DNA of 64,000 bases from Streptomyces nigra (GTDB lineage: Bacteria > Actinomycetota > Actinomycetes > Streptomycetales > Streptomycetaceae). The notes beneath the pieces were generated by a model that was not told the origin of the DNA, searched no databases, and saw only the letters and a list, made by a program, of their open reading frames with translations. The position numbers were made by a program, and so were the translations under genes. The DNA is taken from the NCBI RefSeq assembly GCF_003074055.1, contig NZ_CP029043.1, positions 1,790,501 through 1,854,500 on the forward strand, given 5' to 3'. Positions 42,201 through 50,773 of the stretch are shown here, piece after piece (position 1 is the first letter of the stretch; every line of letters begins with the position of its first letter).

Positions 42201-42599
42201 CGGCTCTCCCGTCGTCGTCATTTGTCTGGGAATCCCCCGGGTCGGAAGCCGGGGGGCAGGTGCAAGGGACGACGTTGGCCCTTTGCGTGATCGCAAAATT
42301 TCGTGCAGGTTACATGATGGAACGACTCTCGGGAACCGGGATACTCCGTTCCACCATGCGGACACCACGGCCTGCGGCAGGGGTCCCGCGCACGTGGCTC
42401 GAAGTATGGGGGGGGACCGAGCGGGACAGGTCCATGCCCGTCGGTCCTCGAGGAGGCGGAAGGGGCGTCGTCGCCCACCCCGCGTGTGCGCTGCAGGCTT
42501 CATTGCCCACAGTGCTTACGGCTCATGCCCGGTGGTCATGCATCCGAAACCAGCGAGTAACGGAAACTTATGCGGTCCGACGTATAAGTTCCAGCCGCG
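42201..42599. promoter_or_regulatory. Upstream region of gltB with inverted repeats
   Basis: This 399-bp gap contains no gene. TTTGCG-TGAT-CGCAAA (42282-42297) is a symmetric site about 85 bp before the gltB start and a candidate operator. GTTAC followed by six bases and GAACG (42310-42325) weakly resembles half of a GlnR site. The distal end holds the hairpin at 42563-42592. No promoter hexamers are called. Confidence 0.5.
42563..42592 (-). terminator. Hairpin after the VIT1-family gene
   Basis: GGAAACTTAT and ATAAGTTCC (with a one-base bulge) form an A/T-rich stem just beyond the TAG at 42600, in the right place to terminate the leftward transporter gene. Confidence 0.65.
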
Positions 42600-43331
42600 C
42601 TATCCTACGGCCGTTTCGAAGAAGCTGCCCAGGGCGTACGTCACACCGGCCGCCGCGCCACCCAGGGCGAGCTGCCGCAGACCGCTGAACCACCAGCTGC
42701 GCGCCGTCACCTTGGCCACGACCGCACCGCACAGGAAGAGGCCGAGCAGCGCGAGCAGGACGGCCGGCCACAGCGCGGTGGCGCCGAGCAGGTACGGCAG
42801 GACGGGCAGCAGGGCGCCGAGGGCGAAGGACCCGAACGACGACACCGCGGCGACCAGGGGCGAGGGCAGGTCGCCGGGGTCGATGCCGAGCTCCTCCCTG
42901 GCGTGTATCTCCAGGGCCAGCTCGGGGTCGCGGGAGAGCTGTGCCGCGACGGCCCGCGCGAGGTCGGCGTCCACGCCCCGGGCCTCGTAGAGGGCCGCCA
43001 GCTCGGCCTCCTCGTCCTCGGGGTGCTTGCGCAGCTCCCGCCGCTCGACGGCCAGTTCGGCCTCGACGAGCTCGCGTTGCGAGGCGACCGAGGTGTACTC
43101 GCCGGCGGCCATGGAGAAGGCGCCGGCCGCGAGGCCCGCGAGGCCGCTGAGCACGATGGTCTGGTGGCTGACGGCACCGCCGGCGACACCGGTCATGAGG
43201 GCGAGGTTGGAGACGAGGCCGTCCATCGCGCCGAAGACCGCGGGGCGCAGCCAGCCGCCGTTCACGTCGCGGTGCGTGTGGTTGTCACGGTGCGCCTCGT
43301 GCAGCGCGGCCTCGGTCTCGATGATCGCCAT
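42600..43331 (-). CDS. VIT1/CCC1-family iron or manganese transporter
   Basis: This 243-residue membrane protein starts at ATG 43331. The first helix carries LRPAVFGAMDGLVSNLALMTGVAGG, the signature of the VIT1/CCC1 family, with Asp and Met metal ligands. A second helix follows (GAFSMAAGEYTSVASQREL), then a cytoplasmic helical domain rich in Glu (ELRKHPEDEEAELAALYEARGVDADLARAVAAQLS). Three more membrane segments complete the five-helix fold. The family moves Fe2+ or Mn2+ out of the cytoplasm or into stores, often as an antiporter. Iron-box-like sites upstream suggest control by a DmdR/IdeR repressor, which would fit a role in iron overload. Confidence 0.9.
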   Translation of the reverse strand: MAIIETEAALHEAHRDNHTHRDVNGGWLRPAVFGAMDGLVSNLALMTGVAGGAVSHQTIVLSGLAGLAAGAFSMAAGEYTSVASQRELVEAELAVERRELRKHPEDEEAELAALYEARGVDADLARAVAAQLSRDPELALEIHAREELGIDPGDLPSPLVAAVSSFGSFALGALLPVLPYLLGATALWPAVLLALLGLFLCGAVVAKVTARSWWFSGLRQLALGGAAAGVTYALGSFFETAVG

Positions 43332-43401
43332 GAGGTTCCCCCCGGAAGTCAGGTGGCCGGAAAAGCTTCGGAAAAGCCAGATGAGGCGGCAGAACGCGAA
43401 G

Positions 43402-43420
43402 TCAGGCAAGGCTTGCTTTA
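43402..43420. promoter_or_regulatory. Possible DtxR/DmdR iron box, site 1
   Basis: TCAGGCAAGGCTTGCTTTA matches the DtxR/IdeR consensus TTAGGTTAGGCTAACCTAA at 12 of 19 positions and has the AAGGCTTG core symmetry. It lies 71 bp upstream of the VIT1-family start. Confidence 0.55.
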
Positions 43421-43482
43421 GACGTGTTCTACTCTTTGACAACACCCAATCTACGCCGCCCCATTCCCGCCCGCCAGCAAGG

Positions 43483-43501
43483 AAAGGCTGGGCTAACCTG
43501 C
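43483..43501. promoter_or_regulatory. Possible DtxR/DmdR iron box, site 2
   Basis: AAAGGCTGGGCTAACCTGC matches the DtxR/IdeR consensus at 13 of 19 positions, with the GGCTAACCT half intact. It lies 81 bp from site 1 and about 150 bp from either flanking gene. Confidence 0.55.
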
Positions 43502-43657
43502 GGTTTTGCCCTAAAACCCGCCACGCCGCCGGGGCCTCGGACGCCACGTCGACCGGGTGACAGTGGGGCCGTCGAGGCTCAGGTCAACCGCCGACGGTGG
43601 GACACATCCGCAAAGGGCTCCGCGCCCTGGGCGGAGCCCCCGGAGGAGAGGCCGCGT

Positions 43658-44707
43658 ATGGCATCGATCGCCTGCATCCCCTCGGTCCCGGCGCCCGGTG
43701 ACGCCGGCGAACTCCGCGAGCGGGCGCGCGGCGCCCTGCTGGGCCTGGCGGTGGGCGACGCGCTGGGCGCCCCCGCCGAGAACATGAAGCCCTCGGAGAT
43801 CCGCGCCCGGTGGGGCCGCATCACCGGTTTCGTCAGCGAACGGCCGTGCGGTACCGACGACACCGAGTACGCGATCTTCTCCGGGCTGCTGCTCGCCCGC
43901 CACGGCTCGGCGCTCACGCCGGCCCATGTCGAGGCCGCCTGGCACGAGTGGATCGCGGACCGGGCGGAGGGGCCGTTCCGGGGCGCCGGGTTCAGCGAGC
44001 GGGGCACGCTGGAGAACCTCCGCCGGGGTCTCGCGGCGCCCATCTCCGCACAGCACCGGCACGCCTGGAGCGACGGGCTGGCCATGCGGGCGGCGCCCTT
44101 CGGCGTGTTCGCCGCGGGCCGCCCCGCCGAGGCCGCCCGGCTGGTCGCCATCGACGGCTCGGTGAGCCACGACGGCGAGGGCATCTACGGCGGCCAGGCC
44201 GTGGCGGCCGGGGTGGCCGCGGCGATGACGGGCGCCCCGACCCCGGTGGTGGTGGCCTCGGCGCTGGCCGTGGTCCCGGACGACTCCTGGACGGCCCGCT
44301 CCCTGCGCCGGGCAGCCGCGGTCGCCCACGAGGGGGAACGCGCGGTGCGCTCCGCGGTGGTCATCGGCGGCTACCCCTGGACCGACCTGGCCCCCGAGGC
44401 GGTCGCCCTGGCCTTCGGCGCGTACGCGGCGGCCGACGGCGACTTCGTCCAGGCGGTCCTGACGGCGGTGAACATGGGTCGCGACGCGGACACGACTGCC
44501 GCGGTGGCGGGCGCACTGGCCGGCGCGACGCAGGGCGAGCAGGCGATCCCCCCGGACTGGGCGGCCGCGATCGCCCCGGCCCGCGGCAGCTGCCTGCCGT
44601 CGATGGCGGGCCACCACGTCCTGGAGGTGGCGGAACTCCTGGTCCCCGGCGACGACCGCAAATGGATCACCGGAGCCCTCACCCCGACAAAGGAGCCCCT
44701 CGGATGA
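43658..44707 (+). CDS. ADP-ribosylglycohydrolase family protein, paralogue 1
   Basis: This 349-residue all-alpha ARH-fold protein starts at ATG 43658 with GGAGGAG nine bases upstream. The opening RARGALLGLAVGDALGAPAENM is the family N-terminus. The first metal motif is GTDDTEYAIFS and the second NMGRDADTTAAVAGALAGA, both intact, so a dimagnesium site can form. Family members remove ADP-ribose from proteins or cleave other N- or O-glycosidic ribosyl bonds. It leads a seven-gene operon with three more paralogues and ribokinase and is coupled to the next gene by ATGA. The exact substrate is unknown. Confidence 0.9.
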   Translation: MASIACIPSVPAPGDAGELRERARGALLGLAVGDALGAPAENMKPSEIRARWGRITGFVSERPCGTDDTEYAIFSGLLLARHGSALTPAHVEAAWHEWIADRAEGPFRGAGFSERGTLENLRRGLAAPISAQHRHAWSDGLAMRAAPFGVFAAGRPAEAARLVAIDGSVSHDGEGIYGGQAVAAGVAAAMTGAPTPVVVASALAVVPDDSWTARSLRRAAAVAHEGERAVRSAVVIGGYPWTDLAPEAVALAFGAYAAADGDFVQAVLTAVNMGRDADTTAAVAGALAGATQGEQAIPPDWAAAIAPARGSCLPSMAGHHVLEVAELLVPGDDRKWITGALTPTKEPLG

Positions 44708-46110
44708 CCCCCCCAACCCCGTGGTCCGACCCCACCCCCGACGAAGCGTCCCCACCCACCACAGGCCCGACGCTCCTCCTCCCACCCCCCGAACCGGAGG
44801 ACGCCGACGACGAGTTCGCCCCACCGGGGCCACCCGCACCCGACGACGAAAGCTGCACGGGTGGTGCGGGTGGCAGACTCCTGGCCGAAGGCGAAGCCGA
44901 GGCCGTCCCCACCCGCGAGCCCGCGCAGCACCCCCGTGCGGGTGGGAAACTCCTGGCCGAAGGCGAAGCCGAGGCCGCTGCACCCCAGCCCGGCGCGGCG
45001 CACCGCATCCAAGGACTCCTCCTGGGCCTGGCCGCAGGCGACGCCGCCGGCTGGCCCGCCGCCCGGCACCGGGCCGCGCGTATGCCGGACTGGACGCGGC
45101 GCCTGACCCGCGAACTGGAGACGTTCGCCGAGCAGAACGCCACGACCACCCTCCCCGTACCGATCGCCCTCAACCAGCCCCCCGAACCCCTCCGTCTGGG
45201 CCCCTCCGACGACGCCGAGTGGGCGGCGTTCACCGCGGAGGCCCTGCTGCGGGCCGGCGACGACACCGCCCTGGGCGACCTCAGCCGCGACCGCCGCGTC
45301 AGGGCAGCCATCGACCTCACCTGGAACGCCCTCGCCGGCGAGATCGCCGCCGCAGCCGACCGCGCCCCCGAGGTCGAGTCGGCGGTCCTACCGCTGCGCG
45401 CCCGCATCTCCGTCCGCGCCGGCCTCGGCAACCTCGCCACCGGCCTCCGCCCACCCGCCACCGGCCACGACAACCCGCACTTCTTCGACGACGCGGCCTG
45501 CGTACGCGCCTGCGTCCTGGCCGTCGCCCACCCCGGCGACCCCGAACGCGCCGCCGGCCTGGCCGAGTTCGACGCCCGTTACACCCAGGACGGCGACGGC
45601 GTCCTCGGCGCCCGGGCGATGGCCGCGGCCGTCTCCCTGGCCCTCACCGGCGCGCCCACCGGCACCTGCGTCACGGCGGCGCTCACCGAACTCCCCGAGG
45701 GCACGGAGATCGGACGCAACGCCCACCACGCCGTGGACCTCGCCCGCGCCGCGGACGGCGCCTTCGCCCTGGTCCCCCTCCTGGAGCACCAGATCGTCGA
45801 CCACGTCTACAGCTACGGCGTCGCCGCCGCCGAGACCGTGCCGGTCGCCCTCGCGCTCGCCGTCGCCGCGGACGGCCGTATCGCCGAGGCGGTCCCCGCC
45901 GCCGCCTGCCTGTCCCGGGTGGCGGACTCGGCACCGGCCCTGACCGGCGCGCTCACCGGCGCGCTCGGCGGCGCCGCGTGCGTCGCGGCGGCCTGGCGCG
46001 ACGCCTGCCGCACCCTCTCCGGCTGCGCGCTCCCCCGGCTCACCGGCACCGACCTGGTGGAACTCGCCGACCTCCTGGAAGCCGCACAACCGGACCGACC
46101 AGGAGGATGA
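44704..46110 (+). CDS. ADP-ribosylglycohydrolase family protein, paralogue 2 (degenerate)
   Basis: This 468-residue paralogue has a Pro/Asp/Glu-rich N-terminal extension of about 100 residues that includes two copies of LLAEGEAEA encoded by 41-bp direct repeats. The ARH fold begins at HRIQGLLLGLAAGDAAGWPAARH. The first metal motif is altered to GPSDDAEWAAFT (Ser and Ala for the Thr residues). The C-terminal DxDT/S motif reads SRVADSAPALTGALTGALGG, so one aspartate is lost. Metal binding is therefore likely weakened and the protein may be a pseudoenzyme or a regulatory subunit for its neighbours. It is translationally coupled to paralogue 1. Confidence 0.85.
   Translation: MTPPTPWSDPTPDEASPPTTGPTLLLPPPEPEDADDEFAPPGPPAPDDESCTGGAGGRLLAEGEAEAVPTREPAQHPRAGGKLLAEGEAEAAAPQPGAAHRIQGLLLGLAAGDAAGWPAARHRAARMPDWTRRLTRELETFAEQNATTTLPVPIALNQPPEPLRLGPSDDAEWAAFTAEALLRAGDDTALGDLSRDRRVRAAIDLTWNALAGEIAAAADRAPEVESAVLPLRARISVRAGLGNLATGLRPPATGHDNPHFFDDAACVRACVLAVAHPGDPERAAGLAEFDARYTQDGDGVLGARAMAAAVSLALTGAPTGTCVTAALTELPEGTEIGRNAHHAVDLARAADGAFALVPLLEHQIVDHVYSYGVAAAETVPVALALAVAADGRIAEAVPAAACLSRVADSAPALTGALTGALGGAACVAAAWRDACRTLSGCALPRLTGTDLVELADLLEAAQPDRPGG
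44864..44976 (+). repeat. Two in-frame 41-bp direct repeats
   Basis: The segments 44864-44904 and 44936-44976 match at 39 of 41 bases (core CTCCTGGCCGAAGGCGAAGC) with a 72-bp period, keeping the reading frame. They encode GG(R/K)LLAEGEAEA in the N-terminal extension of the second glycohydrolase. Confidence 0.88.
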
Positions 46111-46117
46111 TTCCGGC

Positions 46118-47293
46118 ATGACGCCCAAAGCAGATGAAAACAGTGGTCCGCGTCTCGACGAACGGATCACCGGCGCCCTGGTCGGCGCGGCCGTCGGCGA
46201 CGCCCTCGGCGGCCCGGTGGAGGGCTACTCCCCGGATCAGATCCTGGAGCGCCACGGCGGCCGCGTCCACGGCGTCGTCGGCCCCTGGAACGGCGAGGAC
46301 TGGCGTACGGCCCGCCCCATCGCGCCGTACCACAAGGGCGACGGGCACGTCACCGACGACACGTTGATGACGCACGCGCTGATCCGCGTCTACGCGGCCG
46401 TCCGCGACCACCTCGACGCGTACGCGATCGCCGACCACCTGGTCCCGGACCTGATGGCGAACCCCCGCTGGATCCCGGAGCTGGAGGCCGAGGCGCTCCC
46501 CCTGCACCGGATCTTCCTGGCGGAGAAGTGGCTCGTGGCCCGCCTCCACTACGGCCACGTCGACCCCCGGGAGGCCGGCGTCGGCAACATCGTGAACTGC
46601 GGTGCCGCGATGTACATGGCCCCCGTCGGCCTGGTCAACGCCGCCGACCCGCGCGCCGCGTACGCCGAGGCGCTGGACGTCGCGGGCGCCCACCAGTCGT
46701 CGTACGGACGTGAGGCGGCCGGTGTGTTCGCGGCGGCCGTGGCGGCGGCCTGCTCCCCCGGCGCGACCCCCGACTCTGTCGTCGGCGCCTGTCTGTCCCT
46801 GGCCCGGGACGGCACCCGCGAGGCCATCGAGAAGTGCTGCGAGACCGCCACGGCTCACGGCGACTTCGAGTCCGCGCTGGTCCCGCTGCGCGAGGCGGTC
46901 GCCCCCTACGACACCGTCGGCCCCGACTACCGCCGGCCCTCCCTGGGCGCCCGCCGGCCCTCCCGGCTGCACGCGATCGAGGAACTGCCCATCGCCCTGG
47001 CCATGGTGCTGATCGGGGGCGGCGACTTCCGCCGGGCGGTGCTGGGCTCGGTGAACTACGGCCGTGACTGCGACTCGATCGCGACGATGGCGGGCGCGGT
47101 GGCCGGCGCCCTCGGCTCCCCGGTCCCGGAGGACTGGGCGAAGACGGTCGCGGAGGCCAGCCGGCTGGACCTGTGGGAGCCGCCCCGCGTCCTGACCGAG
47201 GTGGCCCGTGAGGTGCACACCCGGGACGTGGCCCGCCGCCGCGCCCACGAGGCGGCGTTCGAGACGCTGGAGGGCCGGCCGTGCTCCGCGTGA
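46118..47293 (+). CDS. ADP-ribosylglycohydrolase family protein, paralogue 3
   Basis: This 391-residue ARH-fold enzyme has DERITGALVGAAVGDALGGPVEGYSPDQI at the start, intact TDDTLMTHAL, and VNYGRDCDSIATMAGAVAGALG near the C-terminus. AGVGNIVNCGAAMYMAPVGLVNAADPRAAYAEA is the central helix set typical of the family members closest to ribosyl-hydrolases of small substrates. AGGAGG lies 10 bases before ATG 46118. The end overlaps the next gene by 13 bp. It probably has full catalytic metal sites, unlike paralogue 2. Confidence 0.9.
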   Translation: MTPKADENSGPRLDERITGALVGAAVGDALGGPVEGYSPDQILERHGGRVHGVVGPWNGEDWRTARPIAPYHKGDGHVTDDTLMTHALIRVYAAVRDHLDAYAIADHLVPDLMANPRWIPELEAEALPLHRIFLAEKWLVARLHYGHVDPREAGVGNIVNCGAAMYMAPVGLVNAADPRAAYAEALDVAGAHQSSYGREAAGVFAAAVAAACSPGATPDSVVGACLSLARDGTREAIEKCCETATAHGDFESALVPLREAVAPYDTVGPDYRRPSLGARRPSRLHAIEELPIALAMVLIGGGDFRRAVLGSVNYGRDCDSIATMAGAVAGALGSPVPEDWAKTVAEASRLDLWEPPRVLTEVAREVHTRDVARRRAHEAAFETLEGRPCSA

Positions 47294-48687
47294 CCTGGGT
47301 GCAGCCCGAGGATCTGATCGGCCACGAGCTGCGCCAGGCCGCCCTGGACGGCAGGGAGCCGGCACGGATCGCGGCCCGCTGGGCGGCGGCCGGAGGCCGT
47401 ACGGCTCCCGCGCGGGCGGGCGCCTCGCCACAACCGGCGTCCCGCTATCTGCGCACGCTGGCCGAGGACCTGCTGGACGAACTGGCCGACCTGCCGAGCC
47501 GGACGGCGGACCGGGAGCCCACCGACCTCGCCGCCATCAAGGCTCTCCGCCCCGACTGGCCCGCGCCCCCGGCCTCCCCCGCGCGGACCTCTCCGGCCCG
47601 GCTCGAGGCCGCCTGGCTGGGCCGGGCCGTCGGCTGTCTGCTGGGCAAGCCGGTCGAGAAGCTGCCGCTCGACGCCATCCGCGCGCTCGCCCGGCCGACC
47701 GGCAACTGGCCCCTGCGCGGCTACTTCACGGCCCGGGGCGTCCCGCCCGAGCTGCTCGCCGCCCATCCCTGGAACCGCCGCTCCGCCACGACCTCGCTGG
47801 CCGAGAACATCGACGGCATGCCCGAGGACGACGACCTCAACTACCCGCTGCTCAACCTGCTGCTGCTCCAGCGGTACGGCCGGGCCTTCACCACCGCGGA
47901 CGTGGCCCGCCTCTGGCTGGACGAACTCCCCGCGGGCCGTACGTTCACCGCCGAACGCGTCGCGCTGCGCAACCTCCTCCTCGGGGTCGAACCCCCGCAC
48001 ACGGCCCGCCACCGCAACCCGTTCCGCGAGTGGATCGGTGCCCTCATCCGGGCCGACGTCCACGGCTGGACCCACCCCGGCGATCCGGGTGCCGCGGCCG
48101 AACAGGCCCACCGGGACGCCACCCTCACGCACACCGCCAACGGCGTCTACGCGGCGATGTTCGCGGCGGCGGTCATCGCCCGCGCGGCCCACGCGACCGG
48201 GCCGCAGGACGTCCACGACTGCCTGCGCGCCGGGCTCGCGGTGATCCCGTCCGAGTCCCGCCTCGCCCGGGCCGTCGACCACGCGATGACGCTGGCGCGC
48301 GCCCACGAGGACTTCGACACGGTCGTCGACCGACTGCACGCCGTCCACGGGGAGGACCACCACTGGGTCCACGCCGTCCCCAACACGGCCCTGATCGCCG
48401 CCGCCCTCACCCACGCCGACGGCGACTTCACCGGCTCCATCTGCCGTGCCGTGTCCGGCGGCTGGGACACCGACTCCAACGGCGCGACGGCGGGCAGCGT
48501 CGCAGGCCTTCTCGCCGGCTCCCCCGCCGCCCTGCCCGACCATTGGACCGCCCCGCTGAAGAACCGTCTCGCCACCTCCGTCGGCGGCCTCGACGGCACC
48601 GGCTTCGACACGCTCGCCCGGCTCACACACGACCTCGCCCAAGCCCCCGCCCCGGACCTCACCCCCTTGGAGGCCGTCCGCCCATGA
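47281..48687 (+). CDS. ADP-ribosylglycohydrolase family protein, paralogue 4
   Basis: This 468-residue member starts at GTG inside paralogue 3. An N-terminal domain of about 110 residues (MLRVTWVQPEDLIGHELRQAALDG to ALRPDWPAPP) precedes the ARH fold, which begins ARLEAAWLGRAVGCLLGKPVEKLPLD. The first metal motif is PEDDDLNYPLLNLLLL, an acidic variant, and the second is SGGWDTDSNGATAGSVAGLLAG, intact. The long LAENIDGMPEDDDLNY type is a distinct ARH subfamily. It couples to ribokinase by ATGA, which suggests that free ribose is a product of the pathway. Confidence 0.88.
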   Translation: MLRVTWVQPEDLIGHELRQAALDGREPARIAARWAAAGGRTAPARAGASPQPASRYLRTLAEDLLDELADLPSRTADREPTDLAAIKALRPDWPAPPASPARTSPARLEAAWLGRAVGCLLGKPVEKLPLDAIRALARPTGNWPLRGYFTARGVPPELLAAHPWNRRSATTSLAENIDGMPEDDDLNYPLLNLLLLQRYGRAFTTADVARLWLDELPAGRTFTAERVALRNLLLGVEPPHTARHRNPFREWIGALIRADVHGWTHPGDPGAAAEQAHRDATLTHTANGVYAAMFAAAVIARAAHATGPQDVHDCLRAGLAVIPSESRLARAVDHAMTLARAHEDFDTVVDRLHAVHGEDHHWVHAVPNTALIAAALTHADGDFTGSICRAVSGGWDTDSNGATAGSVAGLLAGSPAALPDHWTAPLKNRLATSVGGLDGTGFDTLARLTHDLAQAPAPDLTPLEAVRP

Positions 48688-49577
48688 CCGACATCGTCGT
48701 GCTCGGCAGCACGAACATGGACCTCGTCACCTATGTAGAGAAGGCCCCGCAGCGCGGCGAGACCGTCACCGGCCGGGAGTTCCGCACGATCCCCGGCGGC
48801 AAGGGCGCCAACCAGGCGACCGCCGCGGCCCGCGCGGGCGGCGACGTGCTGATGATCGGCGCCGTCGGCAACGACACCTACGGCGCCCAGCTGCGCTCCG
48901 CGCTCGAGCACTCCGGGGTCGACACCGACGACCTGCGCACCGTCGAGGGCCCCTCCGGCACCGCGCACATCGTCGTCGACGACGAGGGCGGCAACGCGAT
49001 CGTCGTCATCCCCGGCGCCAACGCCACCCTCGACCACCTCAGCCCGGGTGACGAGGGCGTGATCGCCGACGCCGACACCCTGCTGCTCCAGCTGGAGATC
49101 CCGCTGCCCGCCGTGCTCGCGGGCGCCCGCGCCGCCCGCCGCCACGGCGTCCGTACGGTCCTCACCCCCTCCCCCGCCCGGCCGCTCCCCGACGAGCTCC
49201 TCGGCGCCATCGACCTGATCGTCCCCAACGAGCACGAGGCCGCCACCCTGACCGGCCGCACCGACCCCCGCGAGGCGGCCGGCGTCCTGCTGGGCCTGGT
49301 CCCCGAGGTCGTCGTCACCCTGGGCGCGTCCGGCAGCCTGTACGCCGCCCGGGGCGCCGAACCGCTCACGGTCCCTGCCCTGAAGGTCACCGCCGTCGAC
49401 TCCACCGGCGCCGGCGACACCTTCGTCGGCGCCCTCGCGGTGGCACTGGGCGAGGGCCGCCCGATGCCCGACGCGCTGGCCTGGGCGTCCTGCGCGGCCG
49501 CGCTGTCCGTGCAGCGGGAGGGCGCCACGGTGTCGATGCCGTACCGGCCCGAGATCGACGAACGGTACGCGTCATGA
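48684..49577 (+). CDS. rbsK: Ribokinase
   Basis: This 297-residue PfkB-family kinase phosphorylates ribose to ribose 5-phosphate. VVLGSTNMDLVTYVEKAPQRGETVTG and IPGGKGANQATAAARAGG form the substrate-binding start. DLIVPNEHEAATLTG lies in the middle, and STGAGDTFVGALAVALGEG holds the catalytic Asp and anion hole. The start overlaps the fourth glycohydrolase and the stop overlaps the CoA-transferase (both ATGA). No ribose ABC transporter is nearby, so the ribose probably comes from the glycohydrolases in the operon. Confidence 0.92.
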   Translation: MTDIVVLGSTNMDLVTYVEKAPQRGETVTGREFRTIPGGKGANQATAAARAGGDVLMIGAVGNDTYGAQLRSALEHSGVDTDDLRTVEGPSGTAHIVVDDEGGNAIVVIPGANATLDHLSPGDEGVIADADTLLLQLEIPLPAVLAGARAARRHGVRTVLTPSPARPLPDELLGAIDLIVPNEHEAATLTGRTDPREAAGVLLGLVPEVVVTLGASGSLYAARGAEPLTVPALKVTAVDSTGAGDTFVGALAVALGEGRPMPDALAWASCAAALSVQREGATVSMPYRPEIDERYAS

Positions 49578-50773
49578 GCGCGGCGGCCCCGGCGCCCCTG
49601 GCCGGCCTGCGCGTGATCGACCTGGCCACCCTGTTCGCCGGCCCGCTGGCCGCGACGATGCTCGGCGACTTCGGCGCGGAGGTGATCAAGGTCGAGCACC
49701 CCGAGAAGCCGGACCCGTCCCGTGGGCACGGCCCCGCCAAGGACGGGGTGGGGCTGTGGTGGAAGGTCCTCGGCCGCAACAAGCGCGCGATCACCCTGAA
49801 CCTGTCCCGGCCCGGCGGCCGCGCCACCCTGCTGCGGCTGGCCGCCACCGCGGACGTGATCATCGAGAACTTCCGCCCCGGCACCCTGGAGAAGTGGGAC
49901 CTGGGCTGGCCGGAGCTGTCGGCCGCCAACCCCCGTCTGGTCCTGACCCGGGTCACCGGCTTCGGGCAGTTCGGCCCCTCCTCCCACCGCCCCGGCTTCG
50001 GCACCCTCGCCGAGGCGATGAGCGGCTTCGCCGCGCTCACCGGGGAGCCCGACGCGCCCCCGACGCTCCCGCCGTTCGGCCTGGCCGACTCGATCGCGGG
50101 CCTCGCCACCGCGTACGCCGTGATGACGGCCCTCGCGGCCCGTGAGCGCACCGGCGAGGGCCAGGTCGTCGACATGGCGCTCATCGAGCCGATGCTGATG
50201 GCCCTCGGACCCCAGCCGACCTGGTACGACCAGCTCGGCTACGTCCAGGAGCGCACCGGCAACCGCTCCGCCAACAACGCCCCGCGCAACACCTACCGCA
50301 CGGCCGACGGCACCTGGGTCGCCGTCTCCACGTCCGCCCAGTCGATCGCCGAGCGCGTGATGCGGCTCGTGGGGCGCCCCGACCTGATCGACGAGCCGTG
50401 GTTCGCGACGGGCGTGGACCGGGCGCGCCACGCCGACGTGCTGGACCGGGCGGTCGGCGACTGGATCGCCCGGCACACCCGCGCCGACGTCCTGGCCGCC
50501 TTCGAGAAGGCGGAGGCGGCGGTGGCCCCGGTCCAGGACATCCGGGACGTGATGACGGACCCGCAGTACGCGGCGCTCGACACGGTCACCACCGTGGACG
50601 ATCCCGAGCTGGGCCCGCTGCGGATGCAGAACGTCCTGTTCCGGCTCTCCGCCACGCCCGGCACGATCCGCTGGGCGGGCCGGCCGCACGGCGCGGACAC
50701 CGACGAGGTCCTCACCGGTCTCGGGCTGTCCCCCGCCGACCTCGCGGCCCTGCGGGAGGAGGGCGCGCTGTGA
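49574..50773 (+). CDS. Class III CoA-transferase (CaiB/BaiF family)
   Basis: This 399-residue CoA-transferase has AGLRVIDLATLFAGPLAATMLGDFGAEVIKVEHP at the start, RNKRAITLNLSRPGGRATLLRL, and catalytic Asp172 in FGLADSIAGLATAYAVM. The C-terminal WDLGW/PTYDDP-type interlocking loops include ALDTVTTVDDPELGPLRMQNVLFRLS. Such enzymes move CoA between carboxylic acids, for example onto short dicarboxylates or mesaconate. Coupling with the CitE-like protein downstream suggests one pathway that activates an acid and then cleaves it. The link with the ADP-ribosylglycohydrolases upstream is unexplained. Substrates cannot be read from the sequence. Confidence 0.9.
   Translation: MSAAAPAPLAGLRVIDLATLFAGPLAATMLGDFGAEVIKVEHPEKPDPSRGHGPAKDGVGLWWKVLGRNKRAITLNLSRPGGRATLLRLAATADVIIENFRPGTLEKWDLGWPELSAANPRLVLTRVTGFGQFGPSSHRPGFGTLAEAMSGFAALTGEPDAPPTLPPFGLADSIAGLATAYAVMTALAARERTGEGQVVDMALIEPMLMALGPQPTWYDQLGYVQERTGNRSANNAPRNTYRTADGTWVAVSTSAQSIAERVMRLVGRPDLIDEPWFATGVDRARHADVLDRAVGDWIARHTRADVLAAFEKAEAAVAPVQDIRDVMTDPQYAALDTVTTVDDPELGPLRMQNVLFRLSATPGTIRWAGRPHGADTDEVLTGLGLSPADLAALREEGAL

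Noticed and set aside
42310..42325. GlnR box upstream of gltB
   Set aside because: GTTAC-n6-GAACG matches only part of one repeat of the GlnR consensus, and the second repeat is missing.
44864..44976. Start of a CRISPR-like repeat array
   Set aside because: There are only two units, they are inside a coding frame with a 72-bp period, and no cas genes occur in the window.
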